Below are positions 22,114 through 32,856 of a stretch of DNA of 64,000 nt, piece after piece; position 1 is the stretch's first letter; every line of letters starts with the position of its first letter. The stretch comes from Pyrenopolyporus hunteri. Lineage: Eukaryota > Ascomycota > Sordariomycetes > Xylariales > Hypoxylaceae. The stretch is taken from contig CADCXC010000038.1 of assembly GCA_902806595.1 (NCBI GenBank), positions 310,001-374,000 of the forward strand. The letters run 5' to 3'. The position numbers and the translations under genes are program-made. The notes under the pieces are model-generated. The model saw only the letters and a list, made by a program, of their open reading frames with translations, was not told where the DNA came from and made no database searches.

Positions 22114-23322
22114 ATGCTTTCGAAGATACATAATGGGGTACCATTTAGACCTTTAATCGCGTGTATTCAGCATCAGCAGAGGCCGCTGCTCTCGCTTCCC
22201 TTGCGGCAGCGAACTTGCCTTACTCGCGCTTTCTCTGCGCAGAACGTGCTCCGGTCCCAAGAAACGCAAACGAAAACGGAGCCCCCGCGTCGATTTGCTT
22301 ACCACGCCGCCGCCTCCTTCTCCGCTAAATATAAGACGTTCGACCCTACAACCGACGTCTTCCACTTCAACCCCTACAACCGCATACAGACTCAGAAGAA
22401 GCGTCCCAAGTCGAAGCGTCCGGCGAGCGGGCAAGATGCCTTCTTCATAAGCCGCGTTGGTGATACCAATGCCGTCGCCTTTGGTATCGCTGACGGCGTT
22501 GGGGGCTGGGAGGATAGCGGGGTCGACCCAGCAGATTTCTCGCACAGCTTCTGCGATTATATGGCCCTGGCAGCGTACGAGCACAGAACCGAAGCTGGCC
22601 AGCCGTCGTTGACGGCCAGGGCGCTGATGCAGAGAGGATACGAGGATGTGTGCAAGGACAGGTCCATACACGCTGGGGGTAGCACGGCTTCTATAGCCAT
22701 TGCTAGCGAGGATGGCGAGCTAGACGTAGCTAACTTAGGCGACTCGGGATATGTCCACCTGCGCCTAAACGCCGTGCAGAGCTACTCGGAACCGCAGACC
22801 CACGCCTTCAACACGCCTTATCAGCTGTCGGTTGTGCCGGCGAGCATGCTAGCCCGCGCGGCCGCGTTTGGCGGGGCGCAGTTATGCGATTATCCCAGGG
22901 ACGCGGATATCACGCGGCACACGCTGAAGCACGGCGACATCCTCGTCTTCGCCAGCGACGGGGTGTGGGATAACTTGTTCAACCAGGACATACTCCGGAT
23001 AGCCAGCCGATTGATGATCGGCCTCGGCGCCTGGAAAGCGAGCGAAGGTGGCATACTCGTCCCCAACAACCTAAAGCCGTACACCCAGACCGAAGACCCG
23101 ACCCAGCAGTCATTAACTTTGCAGAGCGCCTTGGCCGTGGAAATAGCAGGAGCGGCGAAACTGGCCAGTACGAACCCGCGAGTTGATGGGCCATTTGCCA
23201 AGGAGGTTCAGAAATACTATCCCCAAGAGAATTGGCATGGTGGTAAAATCGATGATATCTGTGTTATCGTGGTGGTCGTCACCGAGGACGGGAGGTTGGA
23301 AGCGATTAAAAGCAAACTGTGA
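22114..23322 (+). CDS. Ptc7-like mitochondrial PP2C protein phosphatase with C-terminal SKL
   Basis: A single exon, 402 residues. The first 50 residues are Arg-rich and acid-free (LLSLPLRQRTCLTRAFSAQN), as in a mitochondrial presequence. The catalytic domain has PP2C metal-binding motifs: FGIADGVGGW (motif with the first Asp), the HAGGSTASIAIA strand, LDVANLGDSGY, LVFASDGVWDNL and the final KIDDICVIVVVV. This short spacing with DGVGGWEDSGVDP is characteristic of the Ptc7/PPTC7 (azr1) branch, Mn/Mg-dependent Ser/Thr phosphatases acting in mitochondria, in yeast linked to coenzyme Q biosynthesis. Unexpectedly the C-terminus is KSKL, a good peroxisomal PTS1. Dual targeting is therefore possible but untested. 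Confidence 0.92.
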   Translation: MLSKIHNGVPFRPLIACIQHQQRPLLSLPLRQRTCLTRAFSAQNVLRSQETQTKTEPPRRFAYHAAASFSAKYKTFDPTTDVFHFNPYNRIQTQKKRPKSKRPASGQDAFFISRVGDTNAVAFGIADGVGGWEDSGVDPADFSHSFCDYMALAAYEHRTEAGQPSLTARALMQRGYEDVCKDRSIHAGGSTASIAIASEDGELDVANLGDSGYVHLRLNAVQSYSEPQTHAFNTPYQLSVVPASMLARAAAFGGAQLCDYPRDADITRHTLKHGDILVFASDGVWDNLFNQDILRIASRLMIGLGAWKASEGGILVPNNLKPYTQTEDPTQQSLTLQSALAVEIAGAAKLASTNPRVDGPFAKEVQKYYPQENWHGGKIDDICVIVVVVTEDGRLEAIKSKL

Positions 23323-24004
23323 GGAGCTGTTGAGCGTCTAAAGAATAATAGAATCATGCATCGTGAGGCGTTCAAAAGGGGGGAAAGGAAATCCATCTTT
23401 AACAAACATTCCGCGTGTACAAACAGGTGGGTAAGACCGTCATATTTCTTGTATAACCTCAGCTAGCCCAATGCCTTCATAGATACGAAACTCATAACTC
23501 CGGACTCTAAAATCGCATGAAAGAGAGTAGATACTACACAGGTAGAGCTCACGCCGAGAAAAGGAAAAGAACCCTTGTGCTCATCCGGCACCTATATACG
23601 TCCTTACCGTTCACAATGCCCTTAGTTTCCTGTAAATCTTTGACAATGTTCTTGCAAACTACGGTACCTAGGTACTTACCTACCTAGGTACCTACTAGGT
23701 ACATGTATGTAGGAAGATAAGACGGAACTTTCAGGTCCTTTACAGAGGGGCACTTATCAATGATCCGATTGTCGAATCCCAGCACTGGCCACCCCCACAT
23801 GTTACGCGTTTATACGCATACATATGCACATATGCAGGCTCTAGGTGGGGCACCCGACCATCGACGCACTCCGCCGAACTCAATTCCTGACCTACAATTG
23901 CAAACTTCTGCAACATTCCCATTTCTCAATCCATCGGAATCCTCTCACCGATTCATTTCTCTAGAATCGGCTACCCCCGTCCCCCAGATTCACAGCGCGC
24001 GACC
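23323..24004. other. Intergenic with palindromic repeat
   Basis: Contains GGTACCTAGGTACTTACCTACCTAGGTA-type sequence at about 23660-23705 and the promoter of the exonuclease gene. No gene recognised. Confidence 0.6.
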
Positions 24005-26134
24005 ATGGACGATACCTCCATCACGCCCTCAGTAGAAGGGCTTTTGCCTGAATCCCTTGAAATGTCCATCGAAGAACCCATAACAATGGCCGATCCAGCC
24101 CAAGTTTTCGACCTCGAAGCTTCTTCAGCGCATATCTCCACCGACCTCCCGGTGGACACCTCGATTAGCTCCGTCCCTAGCGAAACGAGCACTTTGAAGC
24201 GCTCGAAGCCCCATGACGAACCTGAAGAAGGATGGCAGACCGTGGAGAAGCGCAAGTCTAAAAAATCGAAGAAAGAAAATAAGGAAAAGAAGATTCCGGC
24301 TCCCCAGTCGACCAACTACCCGTCCATCACCTTCAATTACAACGCCAAGCTGCAGTCTAAGATCGCACTCGATTCATTACGGAACCTGATACTATATATC
24401 TTTGCCGAAGGCGCGGCTCCTCAGTGGGTCGCAATCTCTCAACGACCGCAATTTCGAAAGATCGTCGCAATCATGGTACCAGGATTAGAGGAAGCGATGT
24501 TCAAGCAGGACGTCGACTTTGCCACATACAACGACCAGCCTTTTGACTCGGACCAAAGGCCCCGAGTGTTGACGTCTCCCGACGACTATTACCCGCGACT
24601 CCTCAAGAAGGACGAACTTCCAGAGATCTTGAAGGACTTCGCCGACATGTTCCCCCACCTGTGGCCGGTGAGAACTCCGGGTAACGAGAAGTACGGCACC
24701 ATCCGTTCGCCGCTCGGCACAATGCTCACGGCGCCGACTGAGAAGAGCAAGGAGGAGAAGAGCCAGCGCGGTGTCCAGCCCGCCAAGGAGCCGAGGGGTT
24801 GGAAAGACGAGCGCACGAGGATCACCGAGTTTCTGACGATGCCGGAAGATTTCCTCGCGAACGGATATGTGTTACATCCGGCCTGCATACCGCCCGAGCG
24901 ACGCAAGAATTTCGAAGAGCTCGAGGGCTGGGTTCATACCCACGTAGCAAACCTCGAGGACGGCGACGTGCCCGAGGAGGAGATCCAACAAGGGAGTGTA
25001 ACGGCAGGTCGAGAGGTGCTCGCCCTGGACTGCGAGATGTGCATGACAGGGCCCGACGAGTTCTCTCTTACCAGAATTAGTCTGGTAAGTTGGGACGGGA
25101 CGGTTATTCTCGACGAACTTGTTAAGCCAGACAAGCCGATCGTCGACTACGTTACCCGTTTCTCAGGTATTACGGAGCAAATGCTGGCCAACGTAACTAC
25201 GACGCTTAGGGACGTGCAATCTAAGCTCCTCGAGATCCTTCACCCGCGCACGATTCTCGTGGGGCATTCGTTAGAATCCGACTTGAAAGCATTGCGACTC
25301 ACCCATCCATTCATCGTCGACACTTCCCTCCTCTTCCCCCACAATCGAGGACCTCCGCTGAAAAATAGCCTCAAGTTTCTATCGCAACGATTTCTCAAGC
25401 GCGAGATTCAAAAAGGCGCCACGGGACACGACTCGATAGAAGATGCGAAGGCGTGCCTAGACCTTGTGAAGCAGAAATGCGAGAAAGGAAAAGCTTGGGG
25501 GAACCACGAATCCCAAGGCGAAAACCTATTCCGACGATTGACTCGAACCGGCAAGGCGTATCGCGCGAACGGCGGGGTTCAGGCTAAAGGCGGGGTTCAA
25601 GTCGGAAAGACGAGCGCCATGATCGATTGGGGTGACCCGATGAAAGGTGCGGGCGCGGCTTCGACCTTTCCTATCGGATGCAAGTCGGACGAGGAGGTGA
25701 CGGAAGCCGTCATACGCGCCGTAAAAGGCGATCCGGTCGGAGAAGAGATACCCTTCGGAGGCGTCGACTTCGTCTTTGCTCGATTCCGCGAGTTAGAGGC
25801 GTTCCAAGGATGGTGGAGCCGGAGCGGCGACGTTTCCCCCCCAGGCCCATTCGACATGTCTCTCGAGACCTGCGTTCGGAATCTCACCCAGCGCATCAAG
25901 CGCGTCCACGATTCGCTGCCGCCGTGTACCGGTTTCATCGTGTTCAGCGGCTCGGGCGACCCGCGCGAGATGGCGCGCCTGCAAGCCATGCAGGCCCAGT
26001 TCAAAAAGGAGTACAACGCGCCCGGCAGCAACTGGGACGAGCTGAGTGTCAAGTGGACGGATAGGGAGGACCAGGCGCTGAAGAAAGCAGTCGGAGTCGC
26101 GCGCAACGGCATCGGTTTCATCGGCGTTAAATAG
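24005..26134 (+). CDS. DEDDh RNA exonuclease of the Rex1/Rnh70 type
   Basis: A single exon, 709 residues. An acidic N-terminal region is followed by WQTVEKRKSKKSKKENK, a probable nuclear/nucleolar signal. The exonuclease domain lies at about residues 335-490. ALDCEMC carries the D and E of motif I, GHSLESDLKAL the motif II Asp, and GHDSIEDAKACLDLV the motif III His and Asp. The flanks are typical (FSGITEQML, VDTSLLF). The Rex1 branch trims the 3' ends of 5S rRNA and tRNA precursors in the nucleus. The C-terminal 200 residues include an RNP-like region (CTGFIVFSGSGDPREMARLQ). All four catalytic acids and the His are present. The start at 24005 gives the longest frame; an internal Met at 24062 is possible. 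Confidence 0.93.
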   Translation: MDDTSITPSVEGLLPESLEMSIEEPITMADPAQVFDLEASSAHISTDLPVDTSISSVPSETSTLKRSKPHDEPEEGWQTVEKRKSKKSKKENKEKKIPAPQSTNYPSITFNYNAKLQSKIALDSLRNLILYIFAEGAAPQWVAISQRPQFRKIVAIMVPGLEEAMFKQDVDFATYNDQPFDSDQRPRVLTSPDDYYPRLLKKDELPEILKDFADMFPHLWPVRTPGNEKYGTIRSPLGTMLTAPTEKSKEEKSQRGVQPAKEPRGWKDERTRITEFLTMPEDFLANGYVLHPACIPPERRKNFEELEGWVHTHVANLEDGDVPEEEIQQGSVTAGREVLALDCEMCMTGPDEFSLTRISLVSWDGTVILDELVKPDKPIVDYVTRFSGITEQMLANVTTTLRDVQSKLLEILHPRTILVGHSLESDLKALRLTHPFIVDTSLLFPHNRGPPLKNSLKFLSQRFLKREIQKGATGHDSIEDAKACLDLVKQKCEKGKAWGNHESQGENLFRRLTRTGKAYRANGGVQAKGGVQVGKTSAMIDWGDPMKGAGAASTFPIGCKSDEEVTEAVIRAVKGDPVGEEIPFGGVDFVFARFRELEAFQGWWSRSGDVSPPGPFDMSLETCVRNLTQRIKRVHDSLPPCTGFIVFSGSGDPREMARLQAMQAQFKKEYNAPGSNWDELSVKWTDREDQALKKAVGVARNGIGFIGVK

Positions 26135-26805
26135 ATTTAGCCCGTTTTCATTTTCGTCTGTACGATCCGGATCATCCTAATACTTCCCAGGCGCGTACGA
26201 GAGAAGAGGGTCATATATGAGGCACGAGCAACGAGCAACGAGCTACGATCATGTCTGGCATTGGGATTATGAGATACCCATTTTACAATTCTTAGGGATA
26301 TATAGCCCTGCGAGATGGGCTAGGTTTACTACTTTGTTATTCTACGGATCCCTTTTAATAAGAGGTACGGCGTCCGTTATTGCTCCTAGGGCCGTAGACA
26401 GATTGATCAGTCATGAAGCTTCTTCTTCTACATACATGTACCGATGTAGTAGGTAGAAGTAAAAAATCTTGTCAGTTATCCGGAGGTGTTAATGTCGGCG
26501 GTACCTTACAATTTGTACGATTTGTAGGTACGAGATAAGTGACATGCCCCACTCCACGGGCCCACCTATGTACTATACAGTGCCTTACTTCCCACATCTG
26601 ATGCAGGAACCCGCAGAAGAATCTCGGATCCACCGTTATGCGTCCACAGTTCTGGCGCATACCTTCCCACTAAATACCTCCATAGCTCCATCAATGGCTA
26701 CATGTACCTACATTCCAAATTCTTACCAATGTCTTAGCCATTCATTTCCGGGTTTACCAATAATCTCCCCTTGAAACCGAAAAACCAAAGGATCTCCCAT
26801 TCGTC
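26135..26805. other. Intergenic, no gene recognised
   Basis: About 670 bases between the exonuclease and Mis18-like genes. Nothing supports a gene here. Confidence 0.6.
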
Positions 26806-28446
26806 ATGGACCAAGTCGTCTGTAGCTGTGTGAAATGCGCGGAACGCTTAGGCGAATTTATCAATCTATGGACAAAGATCGGCAAAAGCTACATCAGTCC
26901 CGTTATCAATAATGAAGATGGCTCGCGCATCTCACCTGCAGGCCCGGTGCGTCTCGGGGAGGAGAATACGCTGATAGATCATTGGTCGGTACCTATTCTT
27001 TACGATGTAATTCTTAAGTAAAATCTAGCTGACTTGTCATTGACAGCCGTCTTCAAGATGTGTCGTGCACCAATTGCCGTGCCGTGGTAGGGCTCAGATG
27101 TCTGGAAACGCCGGTCAATCACGTTCTACAGCAGTGAGCAGTCCGCGTCTCCCAACCGCACATTACTTGTTAATTATCATAGGGGCCAGCTCTTCCTGCG
27201 GTTCTCCTCGGTTGTAATTACCGCCGCGCACAGTGGTGATCATGTTGGAATCAACATTCAAAGGACCCTCAAGCTCAAAGAGGCCCCGCGCAATGGATTC
27301 AATGCTGCCAGCACACCCCCAGCCTCCGAGGGCAGCACGTTCATGAACGATAATGGTTCTTCAGAAATGCACGGTCAGCTCCTTCATGATCTACAGGTCC
27401 AGCTAGACGCCCAGACGGAAGAGACCCACAGGCTAAATCGCGCCGGTTATCAAATGGTGTCCTCGTTCGATAGTGCCATGCTCCGTATCGAAGGCGAAAT
27501 CAAAAGGCTAAAAGATAGCCTTGAAGGGATAGGAAGGGATCTAGAAGGCTACAATTCTAAGAGCGCCAACATGGCTGATGATGTTGTTTCTCTCAGAAGC
27601 GAGTTTAGCAAGATGAAAAATGCGTCGCCGGACAAGTCGGCTTGTACCCATCTTGAGCAAGAACTTGCCTCCACAAAACAGACACTTGCAGATATGCGCC
27701 TATCCTTGAGCAGTAGCATCGATAAATCAGCTGAGGAACAGCAGCACAAGCACGAGATATTGGCTTTAGATTTAACTTCTACACAACGAGAGCTAAGGCG
27801 CATGCGAGAAGAACTAGACGAAACTAAAGAGGCCGTGAGAGAAGGTGTTTTGACAGCGGAAGCTCATGCCAAGGAAGTTTCTTCCCTAAGGATCGAAGTA
27901 AGAGAACTCAGAGGCGAATTAGCCCAAGAGCGGTCGCGCAGGTCTTACCCCAGCAACTCCGGATTCCCAACCGAGGAGATTGATATACTTACTACAAATA
28001 TCACAAGGATCGGTCAAAGAGCCAGTCAGGTCGAGACCCTTCAGATGGAATTTAGACTCCTCAAGGGGAGAGTGCAAAGGCTAGAGAGGGCACAAATACC
28101 CGACGGCCAAGATACCACGGAGCCGAGCCCCCAGTACAAAAACCCAATACAATCCCAACTCGGACCACCCAGGTCAAAACGAAGGCGTAGCCCTCAACCC
28201 GAAGAGAATACCAATGTAGACAAGCTTTCATGTACTTCCACAACCGAGAGGTCAATACAAGCTCCATGGCCTAGCTCCCCTCCGATAAACCATGATTCCA
28301 CAAGCTCACCACCCCCTCGAATGCAGAAATTGGATATCGTAGCACCAGACCCTCCACGGCTCACCAAGTCGGGTACTACTGACAAGAGGTACTTGAAGAG
28401 GGGCCCGAGGCAAGCAATAACACAAGGCAAGGACTCGAATGGCTAG
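26806..28446 (+). CDS. Mis18/yippee-like zinc-binding protein with C-terminal coiled coil
   Basis: Three exons (26806-26984, 27047-27133, 27183-28446) encode 509 residues. The N-terminal 110 residues form a yippee/Mis18-like domain: a first CVKC pair at residues 8-11, SPAGPVRLGEENTLIDHW, LQDVSCTNC with the second CxxC at 67-70, GLRCLETP, then GQLFLRFSSVVITAAHS. Residues about 160-380 are heptad-rich (LRREL/EELDETKEAVREG type) and predicted coiled coil. The tail is Ser/Pro-rich and basic (GPPRSKRRRSPQP), likely a nuclear signal. In fission yeast and animals Mis18 proteins prime centromeres for CENP-A loading, and fungal proteins of this layout are often annotated as Mis18-domain. Orthology is inference. 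The exon 1 donor GTCGGT is atypical but is the only one restoring the zinc motif frame. Confidence 0.7.
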
Positions 28447-28484
28447 GTCTATCGACGGTACGGATCACATCCTTCCTCCTAAAG

Positions 28485-30476
28485 TTATCGGCCAAATTCG
28501 GCATCCATCACCTCCAAGGCGAACCCGGCTAACCTCCGAATCGGATCCAAAACTCCGGTTTCGAAGAAACGCTTTTCTTCCGGACCGGTTGGGTTCCGAA
28601 GGAATGCGTTGACTAGCGCCTTTTCGGTCTCTCGACCGGGTAGGCTCTCGATATCATCCAACAGATCCTTCGACGAGCGGTACACGACTCCTTCTTTCGA
28701 ATAACATTCCGTACAGTAATGGATAATCATCGCCAATATGGTGTGGCAGATGGTGACGGGATCCATCGTACCCAAAGTTTTTGAGATTTTCGCCGACAGG
28801 GCACCCGTAGTCTTTTTCGTCGACGCCGAGGGCGAAGGGGCGGCCGCGTTTGCGAGAAGTCTTGCAATCATGAGCATGCCTTTTAACCTTGAATCGTGGA
28901 AAGGCATAGGCCGTTGGTACGGATCGCTATTTAGAGCAAGGAAACACGCGATAGTGAGAGAGTACCCGAAGTTCTTTTCCTCCGTGAAATAAATATTGGC
29001 CTCGGCAAGGATTTGGGTCAACGGCTCGAGGGCGTACGCATTGTCTTCCCGGAGACGCGCACACACCCTCCAACGCTGACGGAGTTGCGCAGACTTTCCA
29101 CGCGCGCTCTGGCCTGCCAACGATGTCGAGCAACTGGGATATATCTCTTCGGCTTTCGCTCGTAGAGATTTATCCAAAGGTCGAAAGGGGGGGATCGGTA
29201 ACTTATTCAGGTCGGGCACGAGGCTAAATGTATTCAATTCAAGGTTCGGATACCTCCGGCAGACTTCGTAGACGTCTAGGTCCTTTAAACATCGGGTACA
29301 TCTGCAATTAAAATAATACTGCGCCCTTAGGGCGGCCCGGCGTTCCGAGCGATGTATCGTCGTTGCTAGTGTTAGATGGGCCGTCAGCAAGCAGCATAAA
29401 CAGAGGACTTTCCGATGGCAAACTTACATATGTACGATATCTTGACCTGCTCGCCCTCCTTGATCTCCTCGTACGCGCGCAAGATGGCATTCCGCCCTTC
29501 AAACACCACGAAAGCGTTCGGTATGCAGTCGTGGTTTACCAACGCCAGCGCGGGGTTGGCGTATAACCCGTTGTCGGTCATGTCCCCGTCGGCTCGGGTG
29601 AACGAATTGATTTTCAACTAGATACATATCGTCAGATCAAATTCAACAGCAATGACCGGCCCTCTCGTATATAGGTAGACGTGCACACGAAAACTAGAGG
29701 AACGGACAGATCAATAAAAGGGGCAAACTCACCTTACACACGATCTCCGTCGCCTCCGCCACGCTCCGCGGGTCCGTGTCACGGCCCAGGAACGGCAGGG
29801 CAAAGCCCGCCTGGATCTGCAAACTGGGCCAGGAGTGGACGCCCTCGCCCGCGCCGCGCCGCACCTTCTCGACGTGGCCCTCCATCTCAGCCACCGCCGC
29901 CGCCAGGTCCGGCCGCACCAGCACCTGTATGAGCGCGCGCACGGGCGTCGGGAACGTCGTCAGCCAGCCCATGCCTCCTCCCGCCGACGGGCCGCCGGTC
30001 GCGGCGCCGATGGACGCGCGCGCCCGCTGGAACGCCTTGCACTCCCCGTGCTTGTGCGCCATGGCCCAGTCGGCTCGCTGGCACTTCACGGAGCAGTAGT
30101 GCGAGGTGTGGCAGCCGGTGCAGGCGCGCATGCGGAGCCCCGTCGGAGCGTTAGTGTTGGTGTTGGCGGTGTTGGCGGCGGCGGGCGTCGCCATCGCCAT
30201 GCAGTAGCTGCACGTGTTGCTGAGCTGCGAGGAGTCCGGGATGGTGACGGTCGGCGTGGCGTGCTCCCCGGTGTCCGAGAAGACGGCGATGACGCCGCCC
30301 GGCCTGACGGCCCGCGTCGACACGACGCTGCGCCCTTCCGCGGCGCTGGTCGGGCCTAGGGCCACGCCGGGCGGGAGGGTGACCATTCTGGGAGGGGGGC
30401 GCGTATGATCTTCCAGTCTGGGATAGCTTACGGTTGGGGAGATGGGGGGAGAGGGGGGAGGGAGGGTAGGGTACAT
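28485..30476 (-). CDS. SET and MYND domain (SMYD-type) protein methyltransferase
   Basis: Three exons on the minus strand (30476-29733, 29617-29428, 29365-28485) encode 604 residues, or 574 if translation begins at MVTLPPG (30386). The N-terminal SET half starts at LPPGVALGPTSAAEGRSVVS. The inserted MYND zinc finger has CSYCMAM, then CTGCHTSHYCSVKCQ and HKHGEC. SET motif III/IV is NPALALVNHDCIPNA, followed by the catalytic-region Tyr in VKISYI. The post-SET cysteines are in YYFNCRCTRC. Such proteins methylate lysines on histones or other proteins; the substrate is unknown. It is convergent with the Mis18-like gene, with only 38 bases between the stop codons. An Asn/Thr/Ala run inside the MYND finger is a family-atypical insertion. 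Confidence 0.88.
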
Positions 30477-31377
30477 GTAAGTAGGTAGCTGGATCTATTG
30501 GATCCGAAGCGAGTCAGGTAATGTAGGTAGACTGAATGCAGAAGTCGCTATTTTCTTAGCGAGGATTTCCCCAATATTTCTCGGGGCAATATGCGAAGAT
30601 TCGGAGATGTGATGTGGGTCGGAATAGGCACATACCACCACCCGGAGATCTGAATTCACGAAGATATTTCTCTGCCTAAGTACTTGGCCAGTAGGTGCCT
30701 AGGTAGGTAGTTAAAGTCTATAGGCTCTTCGACGCGAAAGACGTGAATTATATATCAGGTACCTCCTTTATCCCAGGTACGTAGGTAGGTAGGTAATTTG
30801 CACCATCGGTCAGAGCAGCCAAACAAAAACGACGTTTGTCGCCAACCACGTAGCATATCTGGAGCCATCGTCTAACCACGGTAATGGGCGGTGATGGTTG
30901 CTGTGATATGTCGATTGGCGGTGGCTATCGGCAAACCACTTTGCAGACTATGTATTGTACCACTTGATCTACGTATACCAAATATTCCTCTATCGTTTAC
31001 CCCTGCCCACACACGGGCTGATTCACTATACGAATGATGCATAATACCGACCTACCTATAATCCTTCTTCTATTCCTATTTGAGTTGGAATAATAGGCAG
31101 CAGGTAGGCTCTTCAAACGGCTTTTCAAACGGCTTTAAGCTACAGTCAATCCTTCGCAAGGAGTTTTAATCAAGACTCTAGTCATTCAAGCTTAATGAAG
31201 TCATCTCCAGTGTCTAGCCGTAGACGTAACCTACGGAAACTTACATTCTACACATACACACCTTGATTTCCCCGTCTTGCTTTTTCGATACTGCAGAAAT
31301 ATACTACAGGCACCTTTGACGACTCACCGACCACGCCACGCCAATCACTGCCCCATCAAGCAACCCGAGCAAACGCG
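30477..31377. other. Divergent intergenic gap with palindromic repeats
   Basis: Upstream of both the SMYD gene and the GNAT gene. TAGGTAGGTA and CAGGTACCTCC strings lie at 30690-30795. An imperfect CTTTTCAAACGG duplication occurs near 31114-31135. No gene recognised. Confidence 0.6.
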
Positions 31378-32184
31378 ATGCCCCTGGAACTGCAGCCCGC
31401 CACCGCAGCCGACGCGCGCCGGTCAGCTGAGATCGAATCGGCGGCGTATGCGTCGAACCCCTTCAACCCGATCCTGTTCCCAGGGCCCTTCCCGCCAGAG
31501 GCCCTGGCCTACCGCGCCGACCAGTTGGCCGCCGAGCTGAGGGACGACCTGACCACGCGCTGGTTCAAGGTCGTTGATACGGAGTTGCCAGAGCCTGAGC
31601 AGATGATCGCGTTTTCGAAGTGGCATGTCTACGAGGAGACGCCACGGCTGAAGCCCCGGAGTTTCGGACCTGGGTGTAACGGCGAGGCGTGCGAGCTCGT
31701 GTTCGGTGGGATCGCGGAGAAGAGGGTGCGTATTGTGGGTGATAGGCCTTATGTCTGTGAGTGGTACTTACGTATATTCCCGCGAGAAGGGGAAGAAGTT
31801 GCGCCTATGTGTTCCACTTGAGTGCTTGTGTGATATTAGGTGTAAGATGGGAGATCTCAGTTTGCTAACGGTGCCTCTCCCGCAATACGAACCCCTATGA
31901 ACTAACCTAACCACCTTGACGTAAAAGTCTTCGCGCTCCTGCACACCGACCCAAAGCACCAGCATCGAGGCGCGGCCAGCATGCTAATCAAGCGCAGTAT
32001 GGAGGACGCGCGACAGCTGGGCTTCATCGTTTACCTCGAGTCGTCCAAGGCAGGCTACTCGCTGTATCAAAAGCACGGCTTTCGTGACGTCGAGCGCTTG
32101 TCCGTCGACCTGAGTAAATGGGGCGCGGCGGAGAAGCATGAGACGTGGTCGATGATTTGGGACCCGGCTGAAGGTGTTGCTTGA
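31378..32184 (+). CDS. GNAT-family N-acetyltransferase
   Basis: Two exons (31378-31756 and 31928-32184) encode 211 residues. The start MPLELQPATAADA opens the usual GNAT beta1-alpha1, with FNPILFPGPFPPE typical of a fungal acetyltransferase subfamily. The acetyl-CoA-binding motif A spans the intron and reads FALLHTDPKHQHRGAASMLI (Q/RxxGxG/A type), followed by LESSKAGYSLYQKHGF, the motif B region with the Tyr often acting as general acid. The enzyme would transfer acetyl from acetyl-CoA to an amine; the substrate cannot be predicted. There is no targeting signal or membrane segment. Small fungal GNATs of this kind are common and usually cytosolic. Confidence 0.85.
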
Positions 32185-32660
32185 AATGGATATATGCATG
32201 TATAGGTAGGTGAAAGGTGTATAGTGACATGGTTTTAGAAGGTATTTTCAGATCGGACGACGGGTTTCGCTCGTCGCTCGTCAGAAATATACCTAGTTCC
32301 GAACCACTCCTATAAATCAGTCGTAAGCCGTTAGAAAGAGTCCGGCCGCCACCAGAATTGATATAAATATTGATATAGAAAACCCACTTATAGGGTTCTA
32401 TCTATACTGTGTCAAGCCGATCAAACGCATGGTGAGTTGTCCAAGGACCATCTATAGATCTTCGGAGAGGACATGCCTCCTATCAGTAAGATGATATTAG
32501 CGGGGCCCATTCGTTAACGAATCCCTACATCATCTCACCCAAATAATCTCACTATCTCATCTCACTATCTCATCTCACTATCTCATCTCACTATCTCATT
32601 CAAGTTTCGTTTCATGAACGTTATATTCCATGAGAAACTATCGAGAAGTCCACACAGTAG
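32185..32660. other. Intergenic with 13-bp tandem repeat
   Basis: Between the GNAT and FolB-like genes. The only structure is the tandem array at 32548-32599. Confidence 0.6.
32548..32599. repeat. Four perfect copies of a 13-bp unit, CTCACTATCTCAT
   Basis: Exact head-to-tail 13-mers at 32548, 32561, 32574 and 32587, about 300 bases upstream of the FolB-like coding region. Confidence 0.95.
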
Positions 32661-32856
32661 TTCCATTTCCAAAGGCCAAGGAGAATCACATATCTTGACC
32701 ATCCAAACTACCTGCATGTAACTCTACCAATAGCCATCCCATCCACTCCTCAACTAGCTCCACTCATCCGCTCATACATACTGTGTTGTACATACATATC
32801 TCAAAGAACCTTGCGTCATCACCACAAATCCCTCCCACAACAGCCCAAACCAAACA

